NCBI RefSeq assembly: GCF_001638985.1
Contig: NW_017265166.1
Span: forward strand, 1-64,000
DNA from: Phycomyces blakesleeanus NRRL 1555(-)
Taxonomy: Eukaryota > Mucoromycota > Mucoromycetes > Mucorales > Phycomycetaceae
Direction of reading: 5' to 3'
DNA length: 64,000 nucleotides
Shown here: positions 12,466-23,649 of the stretch, in pieces
Layout of the letters: every line of letters begins with the position of its first letter
Numbering within the stretch: the stretch's first letter is position 1
Made by a program: the position numbers and the translations under genes
Notes under the pieces: model-generated
What the model was told of the DNA's origin: nothing
Databases searched by the model: none
Seen by the model: the letters and a program-made list of their open reading frames with translations, nothing else

Positions 12466-15400
12466 TTAAGTGTATAGCTTTCTTGGCAGAGGAATAACAA
12501 CGACTTTTGCCGCACCACTACCAGACACATGACTTCCAATTGCAATTGGCGACAAGATGTGGTGGACAGGCAGAATGTTGTCGTAGTCATACTTCAGAAA
12601 TTCTGGCTCATACAACTCGATGCCCTGCTTGATTCTAGGTTGATAGCAAGGAATTTTGTACCACTCAACAAAGGCAAATACGTGTTGGGGGTTGTGACAA
12701 GGGGAAAGGTTGGTGTGTGTAAGGTTTGGTGTAAAATCGTGCAAGAACAAGTACTTAATACGACCAGCATATCTTTCCTCAGAGTCTCCACTTTTTTCAA
12801 TAAATTTTGCTTGTATATGCGATCCTCTCACGACCAAGCCTTCTCCACCTGTGTAAACTTGTCCAAGAAGATTGATGGACGAAATCTTCTGGATTCGGTC
12901 ATTCACAAACCAACAATTCCTGATTGTTGTCTTGGCACTGCAAAGAGAATCATTGTCATACTCAATTTTATAGATATCGAGCAGACAATCATACTCGGAT
13001 TTTCTCATTGTTGTTGGTGGCTTCAAACATAATGGTAGAGCGGAAAGAGGTAGAGGTTCGTTGCCAAATGTTTGCTTTGAAGGCTTTTCAGCGGATTGTA
13101 AGAACGTTGGCAAGTGAAAGAATGACGGTATCAAAGGATGTGGCGAAAGTGCAGGATTATAGATTTTACGACCAGACAGCTTGAGAAAGAGAGAGAGGAG
13201 TAAAGGACTGGTAACATTTCTGAGATGCGCTTGACAAAAGTCACCATTGTAAGAACTCTCAAGAAACCTTTTCATGTAGGTATTCTCGAACCCACTCTTC
13301 TGGTTTGTCTCAAACCCTTTCAATACACCATTATAGCGCTCAAAGCTAAATAGCCAAAATCCGTAAATTGGCCCAAAGTCCTCAATCGTTTCTTTTAGAT
13401 GGAGATGGAGATACATGTTTTGCGTGAATACATCTGGTTTATAAAAGTCTTCACAACCAACACAGAACTCCTCCAAACTTTCGTGAGCTTTTTTGATCCC
13501 ATTTTTGGTGATACTTGGCTTCGTCAATTCTCTGCATGCATCGACAAAATGAATCCAATTGCCAAGCAGATCATCTCGCAGGCGTGTCTTAAGCAGAACA
13601 GGAGAGTATATCAGGCACCATGATTTCCACTCATCTGCCTTCATAAATGGAAATTTCTTTCCAATCTTTATTTTCAGAGTCGTATACCCTACAGGGAGTA
13701 CTATTCTATTAGCCTCTTCCTGCATCTCTACAAAATTTTTGTCATCAAGCAAATTGTTTGCAATCCAAATATCCATCATTCGTTTTGCAGTCCCAAGAAA
13801 AAGGTTGTGCATGGGATCGATAATGGTTGCACGCACTGGCTCAAAGTACACAAGTTGATGAAGCTCAGACCAACGAGCACCATTCTCAATCTCCAATCGC
13901 TTTCTCTCTGTCAATGTCTTTGCATTCTTCCACAGGTTTGCATGTCTGCGATTTTCTTCTTTTGTGCAGCCTACCCATTCCGAAAACTTAAGCCCAAAAT
14001 AGTTTACAGCAGTGGTCCCATCAATACAAGCAAACTGACGATTGCATTTGTAGCATGCATATGTGCTGTTGTGAGATGTAAACCCACACGTCTTTCTTGC
14101 AGCAGGGATGTCGCATGCAACCATCAACAGAGCAGCACGCACCAGAGCACCTGAGCAGTTATATGTATCAATTGTGATACCTTAATACAATAGCATAAGT
14201 TCATCAAGAAGAGGACGCAAATAGTTATTGATCTCGTCAGTGCTTGCTTCTTTAGGTCCAGTCATCAATCCAACAAGAATGACATTTTCTGCCTTGTTCC
14301 GCTCTTCTCTCGGCAGATTGTTAATTGTCAGGTATATCGCACCACAAGAATATGTTACTCCATTAAATGGTTGAAACCAATCAATGTTCAGTGTCAATAG
14401 TAATGATCGTTCCTTCAAAACAAACTGGACACCATCCTCATCCACTAATTCGTTCCACATCTTTCCATCATATACATCGAATAAAGTACCGTCAACTTTT
14501 GGTTCACGATTCCATCTGTTGATCATACTCTCAAAAGAAGGACGTGTAAACATTTTTTTTCAAGGTAGTTGTCAATGAGCTATAAACAAATGTGCACTTT
14601 GGAATCATGGCGTTCTTCATACTAGACTTGTAGAGATCATTCTTACAATGCGTCTTACTACCAACTCTTTTGAAATTGCAGAATATATGTGTGTTGTTGC
14701 TGTAATCGTACAATGTGTGACAATTACTGCATGCTACATATTTTGATACGCCGTTTGTCAAGTCATTTTATCCTGTCATTTTCCTCAAACCCAGAATGCT
14801 TGTGGGAAGTCGGAAATTCTCTCCATAATGTTTGAGGGTTGTATTTATGAATGTAATCAAAATTACTGCGCCTTCATCCACAATGAAGCTAGAAATAAAT
14901 ATCACAGTGAAAACCGCAATTACTCGATGCCAAATATTCTCTGGAAGGTTTTCTGTAGACTCTGTAAGTTATCATAAAATAATATTAATTTTTTGTTTCT
15001 TTAATTCAAACCTTTTTTCTTCAATCATAGTTTATTTTTAATATTTACCCTGTTCTTGCTCTCTGTTCTGTTCTTCTTGCTCAAATTCATCCGACGACTC
15101 ATATTCAGACTCATACTCTGAGGTATACTCCTCTGTTTCAAAAAGAGATTCTTCCACCAAAAGAGGTAAGTGGGTATTGACATACTGCTCTGGTGAGGGT
15201 GCACCATCGGAGTAATTATCATCTATTGGTACCGAGTTTAAATAGAGTGCGCATTGGGTATAAAAAATAAAATACTATTACATTCAATATGTTCTTCAAT
15301 TTGATCTACGTCCATATCAGCTTCACCAGTGTTTACTTCGGCTGTCAAAACTATTTGTTCTAATAGATTAGAATACATCATATAAATAAATGAAAAATTG

Positions 15401-15562
15401 ATAACTTAATTTACCATTAATGGTTTTATCCATATTCCTGTCATTATCATTCTGGGCATGACGCTTGGCAGTTCTTTTATCTGTCATGGTGTATCCAAGA
15501 GGATTGCGATTGCATCTTGTGCATTTGCAACGAACTTCATCGGGATTGGCAATGGAAATCAT
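12466..15562 (-). pseudogene. Tnp2-family CACTA transposase, element A
   Basis: Exons parallel those of A': about 15562-15415, 15359-15282, 15222-15049 and 14961-12466. The first exon encodes a Cys/His zinc-binding motif (CKCTRCNRNP followed by KRHAQND), the next two are acidic (EESLFETEEYTSEYESEYE), and the long last exon holds the Tnp2-like core with VRATIIDPMHNLFLGTAK, FMKADEWKSWCLIYSP and HLHLHLKETIEDFGPIYGFW. Lesions are a TAA at 14768, a one-base expansion of a T run near 14552 (8 T here against 7 in A') and a TAA at 14182. The catalytic half (12466-14142) is an uninterrupted 558-codon frame. It is convergent with the accessory gene. Confidence 0.92.
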
Positions 15563-15804
15563 TTTTTCACTTAATTTTTTTTAATAATAAAGGAAGCGTG
15601 TAACAGCCGTTGCTTATTATAATTGTCTTTATTATTTTGAAAAAATTCTCTCAGAGACTCTGATATATATTAGGCCAATGATATGTCTTTAAATATATTC
15701 TCGCTGCTAAACACAGGAAATGACTTGGGTTGTAATTTTTTGGCTACTATTATCGATAATTCCAGGTAAGTGGAATTCAATTATTTTAAGGTGTTTTTGC
15801 AGTG

Positions 15805-17155
15805 CTAGGCATGACACCAACAAGGATAATGTTTTCTGGCTTCATTCTTTCTTCCCTAGGCAGGTTGTTCATTGACAGGTACAAGGCCCCACTTGCATGT
15901 GTACAACTCTTGAGCAGTTGAAACCAATTCACATTCAATGTCAACATCAAAGAATGGTCGTGATTCACAAAAGGCTCGTCATCTTCATCAAGGAGCTCAG
16001 ACCACATTGCACCATCATAGACGTCCAACAAGGTACTGTTTAAGGTTTCCCTTGATCTCCATTGAACGATTTGATGCTCGAACCCAGGTTTGGCAAAATG
16101 CTGTGCCAATGCATTCTTGAGTGAGTTGTATGGGAAAACCATGAGAGGGACGGCGCGATCAGCTTTGGTGTCAGAGAAAAGAGGATTTCTGCAGTATGTT
16201 AGTGGTGTGGTTGTATATTTTTTGAATGTGCAATTTGGTTGGCAATTGCCTGGTAGATAAATTGCAAAGCACTTGTTGCAGACGGTGTATTTGACGATGC
16301 TTTTTGTCATGAAATTGTAGCCAGTCATAGTCTTTAATGCATCAATGGTGAGTGGGAGATCAGTATCCTTATCAAAGGCAACAAGAAGATGGCGGAAGAA
16401 TTTTAACATAGCAGTTCTATCTGCTTGAACCAAGTAAAACGCATGAAAGATAACGCCAAATATAGCCATGAATTGGCTTGTTTGAGACATTTCATGAATT
16501 TTCAAAGAAGCAACTACAAAGGCAAGTATTTCTGTTAATTATTTGTAACACAATTTATATATATTTCTTTTTTAAATGTATGCATACCGGAAGCAACCAT
16601 GTCTTCAAAATCTTCAACACTGGCAACCTCAACTTTGCTCTCATCTTCAGACTCATCGCTTGAATCAGGATCGTCATTGTCAGAAGCCAATGATGTTGTC
16701 TTGACATCAGACTCTTTGAATTGAAAAATCTCATCTTCTCTCAAAAAAGATACACTCTGTACAGTAGTTTCGGCTGATACAATAGAATAATTGTTTTCAT
16801 CTATAGTAAAACCAGACTATTAGCTATCTAAATTATGATTTATTAAAAAGAAATTTTATACTCACAATCAATCAATTTTTCAGATACATCTGCCATCTCA
16901 ACATCTGTCTCTTCTTCGACAACTTCTGTATTAACTGATAATTAACAAAAAAAAATATTAGATTGCAATTTATCCAGTAATGTGCGTATTACTCAAATGT
17001 CATTTACCTCGATTTTTTGGGCCAATGTCTAATAACTTATCAGCATCATTATGACGCTTAAAGGTCTATGCATTTTGCAAAGTTCTGCCAATTGCATTTT
17101 TGGTACATGATAAACATGTACATATAACAGTATAGGTTTTAGTTGTAGAATTCAT
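15805..17155 (-). pseudogene. Tnp2-family CACTA transposase, element B, N-terminal part
   Basis: The start is at 17155 (MNSTTKTYTV), followed by a zinc-binding motif CTCLSC then KRHND, with an in-frame TAG inside this exon near 17070. Acidic exons follow around 16940-16866 and 16803-16590 (EVVEEETDVEMADVSE; a Ser/Asp/Glu-rich linker). The last exon, from about 16522 to 15805, carries MTGYNFMTKSIVKYTVCNKC, NCQPNCTFKK, LDVYDGAMWSELLDEDDEPF and LYLSMNNLPREERMKPENI. The frame is cut by element A at the CTA target and resumes at 8503. Confidence 0.88.
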
Positions 17156-17967
17156 AACAGTAAGAATAATATTAATAATAATAAAATAATAAAGAGGTGT
17201 ATACTATATTTTATTTTTATCTTTTATATGTCTCTTATTTTTGTCATTAATAATGAGTTGATATATCTTGTTCACTATGTCATTGACTACATTGAGCTTA
17301 CCGCCCCTATTAGTAAGAATTACAAATGGATTTTGATACAGCAATCTTTTCTTAAAAAAAGTGTTCCTGATTATTAATGGGGCTTCAATTTAATAATCAC
17401 TGATATAATGGCGTAGTTTTTCTCTTTCGCGTTTTTTTAATATGACATTAATTCTCGGTCATTTTGGCAAGTGGCCTTTTTTGGATTTTTTTTTCTTGTA
17501 TTTTTTATGACATCAATTCTTGCTCTTTTTTTCAATTTTTTTGATATACTTTCTTATTAAAAATAAGTCATATGTCATACATTATTATATTCTAATAAAA
17601 ATTAGTATTTTTTGTGATGCAATAAAAATATTATTGAGTCTAAATTAGGTGCATCTGTAACAACAAGTTTTTTCTTCCAGAAAGATAATTAAATACTATA
17701 TTTAACATTTAATATTTTATTTTTATTTTTTATTTTTCTGCCAAGTCAATCGAAACATATATTTTTTAAGACAATTGTGCGATTTATTGCCTAATTAATA
17801 AATATTTGTGTTTGTATCTGTGTTTATTTAATATAATTAGAAAAAATTGCGAATTCACATCTCAAGAAAAAAATATATTGAAAAATGATGGTGTTTGAAA
17901 TATTTTTCCAAATTTTGCCAAAATTCAAAAAGTAAAATTCGACCGAATCCACCCTCCTTTTGCAGTG
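17156..17967. other. Upstream region of element B transposase and right terminus
   Basis: AT-rich sequence between the Tnp2 start (17155, minus strand) and the inverted terminal repeat ending at 17967. No gene is seen; the transposase promoter should lie here. Confidence 0.6.
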
Positions 17968-19464
17968 TTTAAGTCTATAAAGATGTGGTTTACCAAAAAA
18001 CTTTCTCCCAAAGGTTTTATTATCTTTGAAGGTAACCTGCAGACATATTCAAACGACAAGAGCCTGTATGCATGTGGATTTATCTCGCGTTTCCAGCAAA
18101 GCAAGATAAAAGCTGCAGCAACATTCTATATGGATGCCACCTATAGTATCACTCAAAGATCAAATGACATTCTTTATACTATTGTCATTCGTGATGAAGA
18201 ACTTGATCGTGGTTTTCCCTGTGCATACATGCTGACCAATGACCATTCTTTGAGTCCCATTGTCCAATGGTGGAAGCACTTGAAAGACAATAAGTTGGTT
18301 GCAAACCCCTGGCAGTTTACTATTGACTGTAGTAATGCTAAGACAAATGCACTCATGGCAATCTTCCCTTGATGCCAGATCCAATACTATCTTTTTCACG
18401 TCAGTCAAGCATGATACAGACAACTAAACCTGAAAGTCAAGACAGGAAATACTGCTGCCTAAAATTTTTTGGTTCGAAGAGAAATGATGGCTTTTCTTAA
18501 GCATATCATATATAAAGAGCATATAGTTGTATTTCTTGACAAGATTGCCGACTTCATTGGAAAATATCAGCAAAGTCAACCTGATTTTGTCTGATACTTT
18601 GAGACCAACTGGTATATCATAACTAAGTATTGTGTTTGGAGTAGAGCTTTTCATCAGCTTGAATTGTCTTACATGCTAATAAACAACTACATCAAGTCTT
18701 TGCACAACCAGCTAAAAACTCATTTTTTAGACCACAGTCGCAACAAAAGATTTGATTGACTGATTTTCATACTGACAAACGAAGTAGAGTTCTACTTCAA
18801 AGAGGAGAGTATCAGAATCAATATGCGCAGTGGCCCAATGACAGCTGCCCAAAGACAACAAAGGAATATAGAGATGTCTACTGAAGCTGTTCCAGCATAC
18901 ATGCGTGCTAATATGATTGTTAGCCCATCAAAAGCAATGTCTCTGAACGCCACTCTTGATGACACTGATGATATTCTTGAAGACGAGTTATGGTTCATCA
19001 ACTCGTTTACCAAAGATGGTATTACCTATCAAGTTGAAGTTAACAACAATGTTATTCTTTCTTGTATGTGTTATTCTTGGGCTAGGTACATGAAGCCTTG
19101 TAAGCATATTCATTTGCTCCGTATCCATATGTCAGGCTTTGCTTTTTTGTCTGTGGCTCCTGCAAATAATGTGCTGCCAATCACAATTTCTGGTGAGCAG
19201 TTTGTTAATTACAACACTATGTCAATTGATGGCACAACGGAGAGCACTGGGCGTGGGTATTCCATAGAGGCATTTGAGTATGTAAAGAATTGTTCATTAA
19301 CAACTGGACATAATGAGCAAGACTTGTATCAACTGATGCAGTATGCTACAGAAGAGGAAGCAGAGGTTATCAGAGCAGCATATGCTGCTCCTATAAAGGC
19401 TTTTCAAGAAATCAAAGCTAAATATGAAGCTCATTTTAGAACTTTAAATACACAACGTCATTAA
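17968..19464 (+). pseudogene. MULE transposase fragment with SWIM finger
   Basis: Decayed Mutator-like transposase whose 5' part is missing, since the frame begins exactly at the end of element B. Conserved blocks match the MULE at 56594-59171: FIIFEGNLQTYSNDK, FYMDATYSITQRSNDILY (catalytic Asp block), AYMLTNDHSLSPIVQWWKHL, FTIDCSNAKTNAL, NNYIKSLHNQLK, and a C-terminal SWIM zinc finger CMCYSWARYMKPCKH near 19070-19120. Stops and frameshifts lie between 18370 and 18790; the last 213 codons (18823-19464) are open. No terminal inverted repeat is identified for this copy. Confidence 0.85.
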
Positions 19465-19519
19465 TAAAAAAATCTTCTGCTTTATTAACAATTGTTCTCA
19501 CAATATATAACTATTCCTA

Positions 19520-22379
19520 AAGTGGTCCGTCGATAATTTCACGCCTCTTTAATTTCACGCTTTGATAATTTCAAGGCTCTGAAGACCCAACTCGAAAAAT
19601 AGGGCTTAACTTTCACGGTTCTCGTTAATTTCACTTTCACGAAATTTTTTGGCCTTGAATCCTTAAAAAAAAAAAAACTAGCCAATCAGACAAGAGCAAT
19701 ATAGTTACAGTTTGGTTTAATTTTTTTTTAATTCTGGCTTTTCACGATTTTGTAATTGACATCAATGTCAAGTGCGTTAAGTTTTCATGCCAAACACTGG
19801 GTTATCAAGTTGTTATCTAGCTTACTTTTTTTAAATTTTTTTTTTATTTTTTTTCAGAAATAAAATAAAACTATATGTGCTATATTTTGATTAAGTTTTA
19901 TTTATTAATTGTTTAGTAAAAATTATTTACTTGAAAAATATAAATATAATTCTAATTTGTTTTGTTATAAAAGTTTTTATTATAGATTTTATTATTTCTA
20001 TCTGTCATTACTATTTATTGTTATTTGCAATTGTTATTATTTACAAACATATTACGAAATCAAGCTTTGACTGTACTTGGCTGCTAACTTTTTTTTTCTA
20101 TTTTTAAATAAAGAAAAATATATTTCTTATAGAAAATTGTTTTTATTTTATTTGAAAAAGAATAAATTTTAAAAAGACTTGAAGAAGCTGGTGACTTTAG
20201 TTTGCTTTGAGTTCGCGGTTTTCTGGAACTTGTTTCGAAGGCCTTCAACCTTACTGACCAAGTCTCTGTCAATATCTTCATCTTCCAAGATATCCAAAAG
20301 CGTGCAAACACACTCAAACTTTTCCGAAGCAGAATAAGTTCTCTTAAAAGAAACTGCTGATTCCACTTCAGCAGTTTTTTTATTGCTGTTGTTGGCTGCA
20401 TTTTCATCGGCGTCATGTTCTTCTATCACAATATCTGTGATCTCATTTTCATTGACCACTCTATGAGTGCATTGTCTCTCATAGAGTAGATCAGACTCAT
20501 TTGTTGGGCAATCTTCCAGAGACAGAAGACCTGATCCAGCAATCTTGTCCAGGGTTTCTTGTAAACCCTCGACAAGAACCTTTTCAGCCAGACTTTGCTG
20601 AATCATAGCCTGGTTTACATCTATAAATTATATTTAGAATATTAAGAAAGTGGAATTGAAAGATTATACTACTATTATGACCAATAAATTGCTTTACTAC
20701 TACCTTCACTATCTTTTTCTTCAATAAAGCAAAAGATTATTGCATTCCAGCAGTTCTTAATAGTCTTTGCCAAGACAGATTCCCAAGCCTCTCTTATCCA
20801 TTTTATGGCCCACAATTGATCAATTTCAAAGATTTTATCAATTGGCCCGATTTTATCTTGATTGCCATTTTGAATCATGCCAATATATTGATATGCCTTT
20901 CCATACTGCTTACACTTGAAATAAGCCTTGAATGCCCGAATAATACCACCATTCAATGGCTGAAGGTAGGAAGTGGTGTTTGGTGGCAAAAAAAGAAGCT
21001 CGACGTTTGTAGGTATATAATCAACTATATGACCAGATAAATTGTCAAGAATCAAAAGAACTTTGCGCTTTTGAGCTTTCATGGCATGATCAAAGCAACA
21101 GAGGAAAACATAAAAGATTGATCTTGTCATCCAAGCATTGCTATTGTAATGATACATGGAGAATCCATGATCACTTGCTTCTTGCTTCTTGTTGTTCTTG
21201 TTGAAGCAGTTTGGTCTTCTTGCATGCCCAATCATCAGTACATTGGACCACTTGTCCGTTCCGTCTGCATTGTGCAAGAGACCTACAGTCAGGCGCTTCT
21301 TGTTATCTTTCCAACCAGAAAATTTCTGGTGAGAAATTGTTGTTCTTGGTGGGGCAGCATAAAAGAGTGCTGTTTCATCAAAGTTATATATGTCACGAGC
21401 ACTATATCCCTCTATCTTCTCTTTGATGGCAGCCTTGTCAATCTGAAGCGATTCTATATCAGTAGAACCAGCCTCACCATGAATTCGATTCATTTTAATG
21501 CAATGACGCTTTCCAAACTTCTCCATTCAGTCTTGAGAAGCACTAAAGTTTTTAACGCCTATTCTTTTAGCAAAAATAGTAGCTTTAGTCTTAATCAATT
21601 CCCAAGTGATGGGAATCTGATTATTTTCAGCAATGTTGATCTAAAGAATCACTGCTTCTTCAATTTGCTATAGTTGTGTGACAATATAATAAGGTTAATT
21701 TTATTTTTTATATGGAGCAAAAATGCATAATGTTGAGATATATTACATACAGGTCATTTCCCCTTTCTAATGCACTTTCTGTTTTTTACATCAGCTTGCA
21801 TTATCAAGCTCTGGTCTCCTCTCTTCAAAATCTTTGAGATTATAGAAGCATCAGGAGCTTTTTGAAGGCCAAAGGTTTCCTTCGCCCATTCAGCCAATTG
21901 GGGGTTACTCATAGATGGCTTTTTCTTTTTAATATCACAAATCTCAAGGTGATTTGCAATATTAAGTGAAACGTTTTTTTTTGCTCATTTTTATTGTTTA
22001 GTTCTGGATTTGATAGATTTTATTAAAGTATCAAAAAAAATTGAAAATGATATTAGATAAACATTATATAATAAGCTAAAAGCATACCAAAAAGCTGTTA
22101 TTATTTGATTGAATAAGAATTTGAAACAATAATTGGTTATGAGACAGGGGGGTAGAAAACAGTAATGCAGCCCGGGGTTATATTTAACTAGAATGAATTT
22201 AAACAGAGGATTGAAGCATATCGAATCATTACTTGATATATTTTTTTTCTATTAAAGAATAATGTAAACTCCGCCCATAGTTGGCAGAAAATATATACTC
22301 CGGACTCATTAATTTCACTCTTCGATAATTTCAAGACACCTGGCCTTCCCTAGGCCTTGAAATTATTGAGGGACCACTG
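19520..22379. mobile_element. pogo/Tigger-like element
   Basis: The terminal inverted repeats are AAGTGGTCCGTCGATAATTT at the left and the complement of CAGTGGTCCCTCAATAATTT at the right, flanked by TA on both sides, as expected for Tc1/mariner/pogo insertions. Subterminal regions repeat TAATTTCAcG-like motifs several times (near 19533, 19550, 19566 and 19623 at the left; near 22309, 22325 and 22360 at the right). These are probably transposase binding sites. The single minus-strand transposase gene inside is damaged. Confidence 0.9.
20169..22000 (-). pseudogene. pogo/Tigger DDE transposase, inactivated
   Basis: The N-terminal part (about 22000-21790) contains a CENP-B-type helix-turn-helix segment (KPSMSNPQLAEWAKETFG, then DASIISKILKRGDQ) with frame breaks and an intron. 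The DDE core follows at 21526-20675, with IYNFDETALFY (first Asp), VLLILDNLSGH (second Asp) and LPPNTTSYLQPLNGG. In the last block the third catalytic Asp usual for the family (PLD) is Asn. An intron (about 20690-20613) joins a last exon ending at 20169 with an acidic tail (EEHDADENAANNSN). The Asp-to-Asn change alone should abolish catalysis. Confidence 0.88.
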
Positions 22380-22381
22380 TA

Positions 22382-22871
22382 TCACCTTCTTAACATTATA
22401 TATTTGGAAATATATGTAAGTATAAATTTAAGCTGTATTCTTGGCTATCTTAATATGTCATTATTTTGGTTCTATATCTCTGCGTTTTTTTTAAGAAAAT
22501 GCAAAGATAACATGTGGCTTAATTCTGAAATTCAAATTCTGGTTGTCCGGTATGTAAAAGGTACAGGAAATAAAAAGATTCTAAAAAAGTAATTCCAAAT
22601 AGACCGACACACCCTTTTTTTAAAAAATGTTTTTCTAAAATTCTGAAATTTTAATATGCTGTAGCTGGAATTTTAAAAATGAGACAATTTTTTTCTGAAA
22701 TTATATTGCTACAGCCAATATAAAGATATTGCCTTATTTGGGAATAGTAATATTTTTAATTAATATACACAGTTTGTATATGTAGCTCAAATATTGTTAT
22801 AAAGTTAAATTTATATAATGTGTATTTCGGTGCAATGGTATATTTTTATGCTTTCACTCCCACAGTCAGGG
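22382..22871. other. Spacer, no gene seen
   Basis: AT-rich DNA between the Tigger element and LTR remnants. The short ORF at 22404-22592 has no family resemblance. Confidence 0.55.
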
Positions 22872-23150
22872 TGTCGTTCCCAATCTGGGTTGGTCTTCCT
22901 TTTACTATAACAAAGTCAAAAGGTCAAACCCACTGGGGATCAAGGAGTATACGTAAAATCAAAGAGAGAATAAAACATACTTTTTATTGATATGAATTAA
23001 ATTGTCTTATATAGTTTTCTAAACTAATATTGCGCATTATCCGCAGTAGTTATTATTTATATTTAATTAAAGAAATAGTCATTATACTGCAGTTAATGCT
23101 CAGGAAGATATTACTGCGCATAAAGAAGTACTGCAGTTAACTATCTTTAT
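22872..23150 (-). mobile_element. Truncated, diverged LTR W (inverted)
   Basis: It starts with TGTCGTTCC followed by a sequence matching the LTR at 63325-63709 in the same plus-strand direction (GGTCTTCCTTTTACTATA, then GTCAAAAGGTCAAACCCACT and ACTAATATTGCGCATTATCC). It diverges and stops about halfway, immediately before the head-to-head LTR at 23163. Confidence 0.8.
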
Positions 23151-23162
23151 ATTTTACAGATT

Positions 23163-23533
23163 TGTTGGACATTATTTTGATGAATCCGAGAAATCGGGAT
23201 AATTGACCGCAGCAGTTCTGTGTGTCAAAGATACCTCATAGATAACGAACCACAGTAATGTCTTGTAAAGATTAACCACAGTAACATCTTCTGAGCATCA
23301 ACCGCAGTAAAAGGACTTCTCTTGTAATTAAATAGAGTATAATAGTTTACTGCGGATAATGCACAGTATTAGTTTAGAAAACTATATAAGACAATTCAAT
23401 TCCTATCAATAAAAAGTACCTTTTATCCTCTCTTCGATTTTACATATACTCTCTGATTCCCAGTGGGTTTGACCTTTTGACTTTGCTATAGTAAAAGGAA
23501 GACCATCCCAGATCGGGATCTGACCCGTGTCGC
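23163..23533 (+). mobile_element. Solo LTR W next to tRNA-Asp
   Basis: It begins TGTTGGACATTATTTTGATG and runs to about GACCCGTGTCG near 23533. It is the reverse complement of the LTR at 63325-63709 over essentially its whole length. It ends only some 6-7 bp beyond the 3' end of the minus-strand tRNA-Asp gene, and LTR and tRNA are convergent. I could not define a target duplication because of the adjoining inverted fragment. Confidence 0.82.
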
Positions 23534-23539
23534 CAAAAA

Positions 23540-23611
23540 CTCTCCGACCGGGAATTGAACCCGGGTCTCCCGCGTGACAGGCGGGGATACTCACCACTAT
23601 ACTATCGAAGA
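23540..23611 (-). tRNA. tRNA-Asp (GTC)
   Basis: Read on the minus strand, the 7-bp acceptor pair TCTTCGA/TCGGAGA closes a standard cloverleaf. The D-arm is TAGTATAGTGGTGAGTATC, the anticodon region CCTGTCACG places anticodon GTC, and the T-arm CCGGGTTCAATTCCCGG is perfect. The internal A and B box promoters (TAGTATAGTGG and GGTTCAATTCC) are intact. The discriminator base is G. No intron. Confidence 0.97.
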
Positions 23612-23649
23612 TCATATAGCAATGAAACGTAATGTTATAATTTTTAAGC

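Larger units (their letters stand above)
8504..15804. mobile_element. CACTA transposon A (7.3 kb), inserted in the element B transposase
   Basis: The element is bounded by CACTGCAAAAAC at 8504 and GTTTTTGCAGTG ending at 15804. It is flanked by a perfect 3-bp duplication CTA (8501-8503 and 15805-15807). It has the same two-gene convergent plan as A' at 28658-34985, to which it is nearly identical except for a 974-bp LTR insertion at 10848-11821. Both the accessory gene and Tnp2 are broken here, so this copy should be non-autonomous. Confidence 0.95.
3092..17967. mobile_element. CACTA-superfamily transposon B, with element A nested inside
   Basis: The termini are inverted repeats CACTGCAAAAGGAGGG at 3092-3107 and its complement at 17952-17967. 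Inside are a plus-strand accessory gene (5001-6087) and a convergent minus-strand Tnp2 gene (17155 down to 6703), which a younger CACTA element interrupts at 8504-15804. Without element A the copy would be about 7.6 kb. The flanking trinucleotides are TAT on the left and TTT on the right, so a clean 3-bp target duplication is missing. The left flank is minisatellite while the right flank is mid-gene in a MULE transposase, so this copy may be recombinant. Confidence 0.85.
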
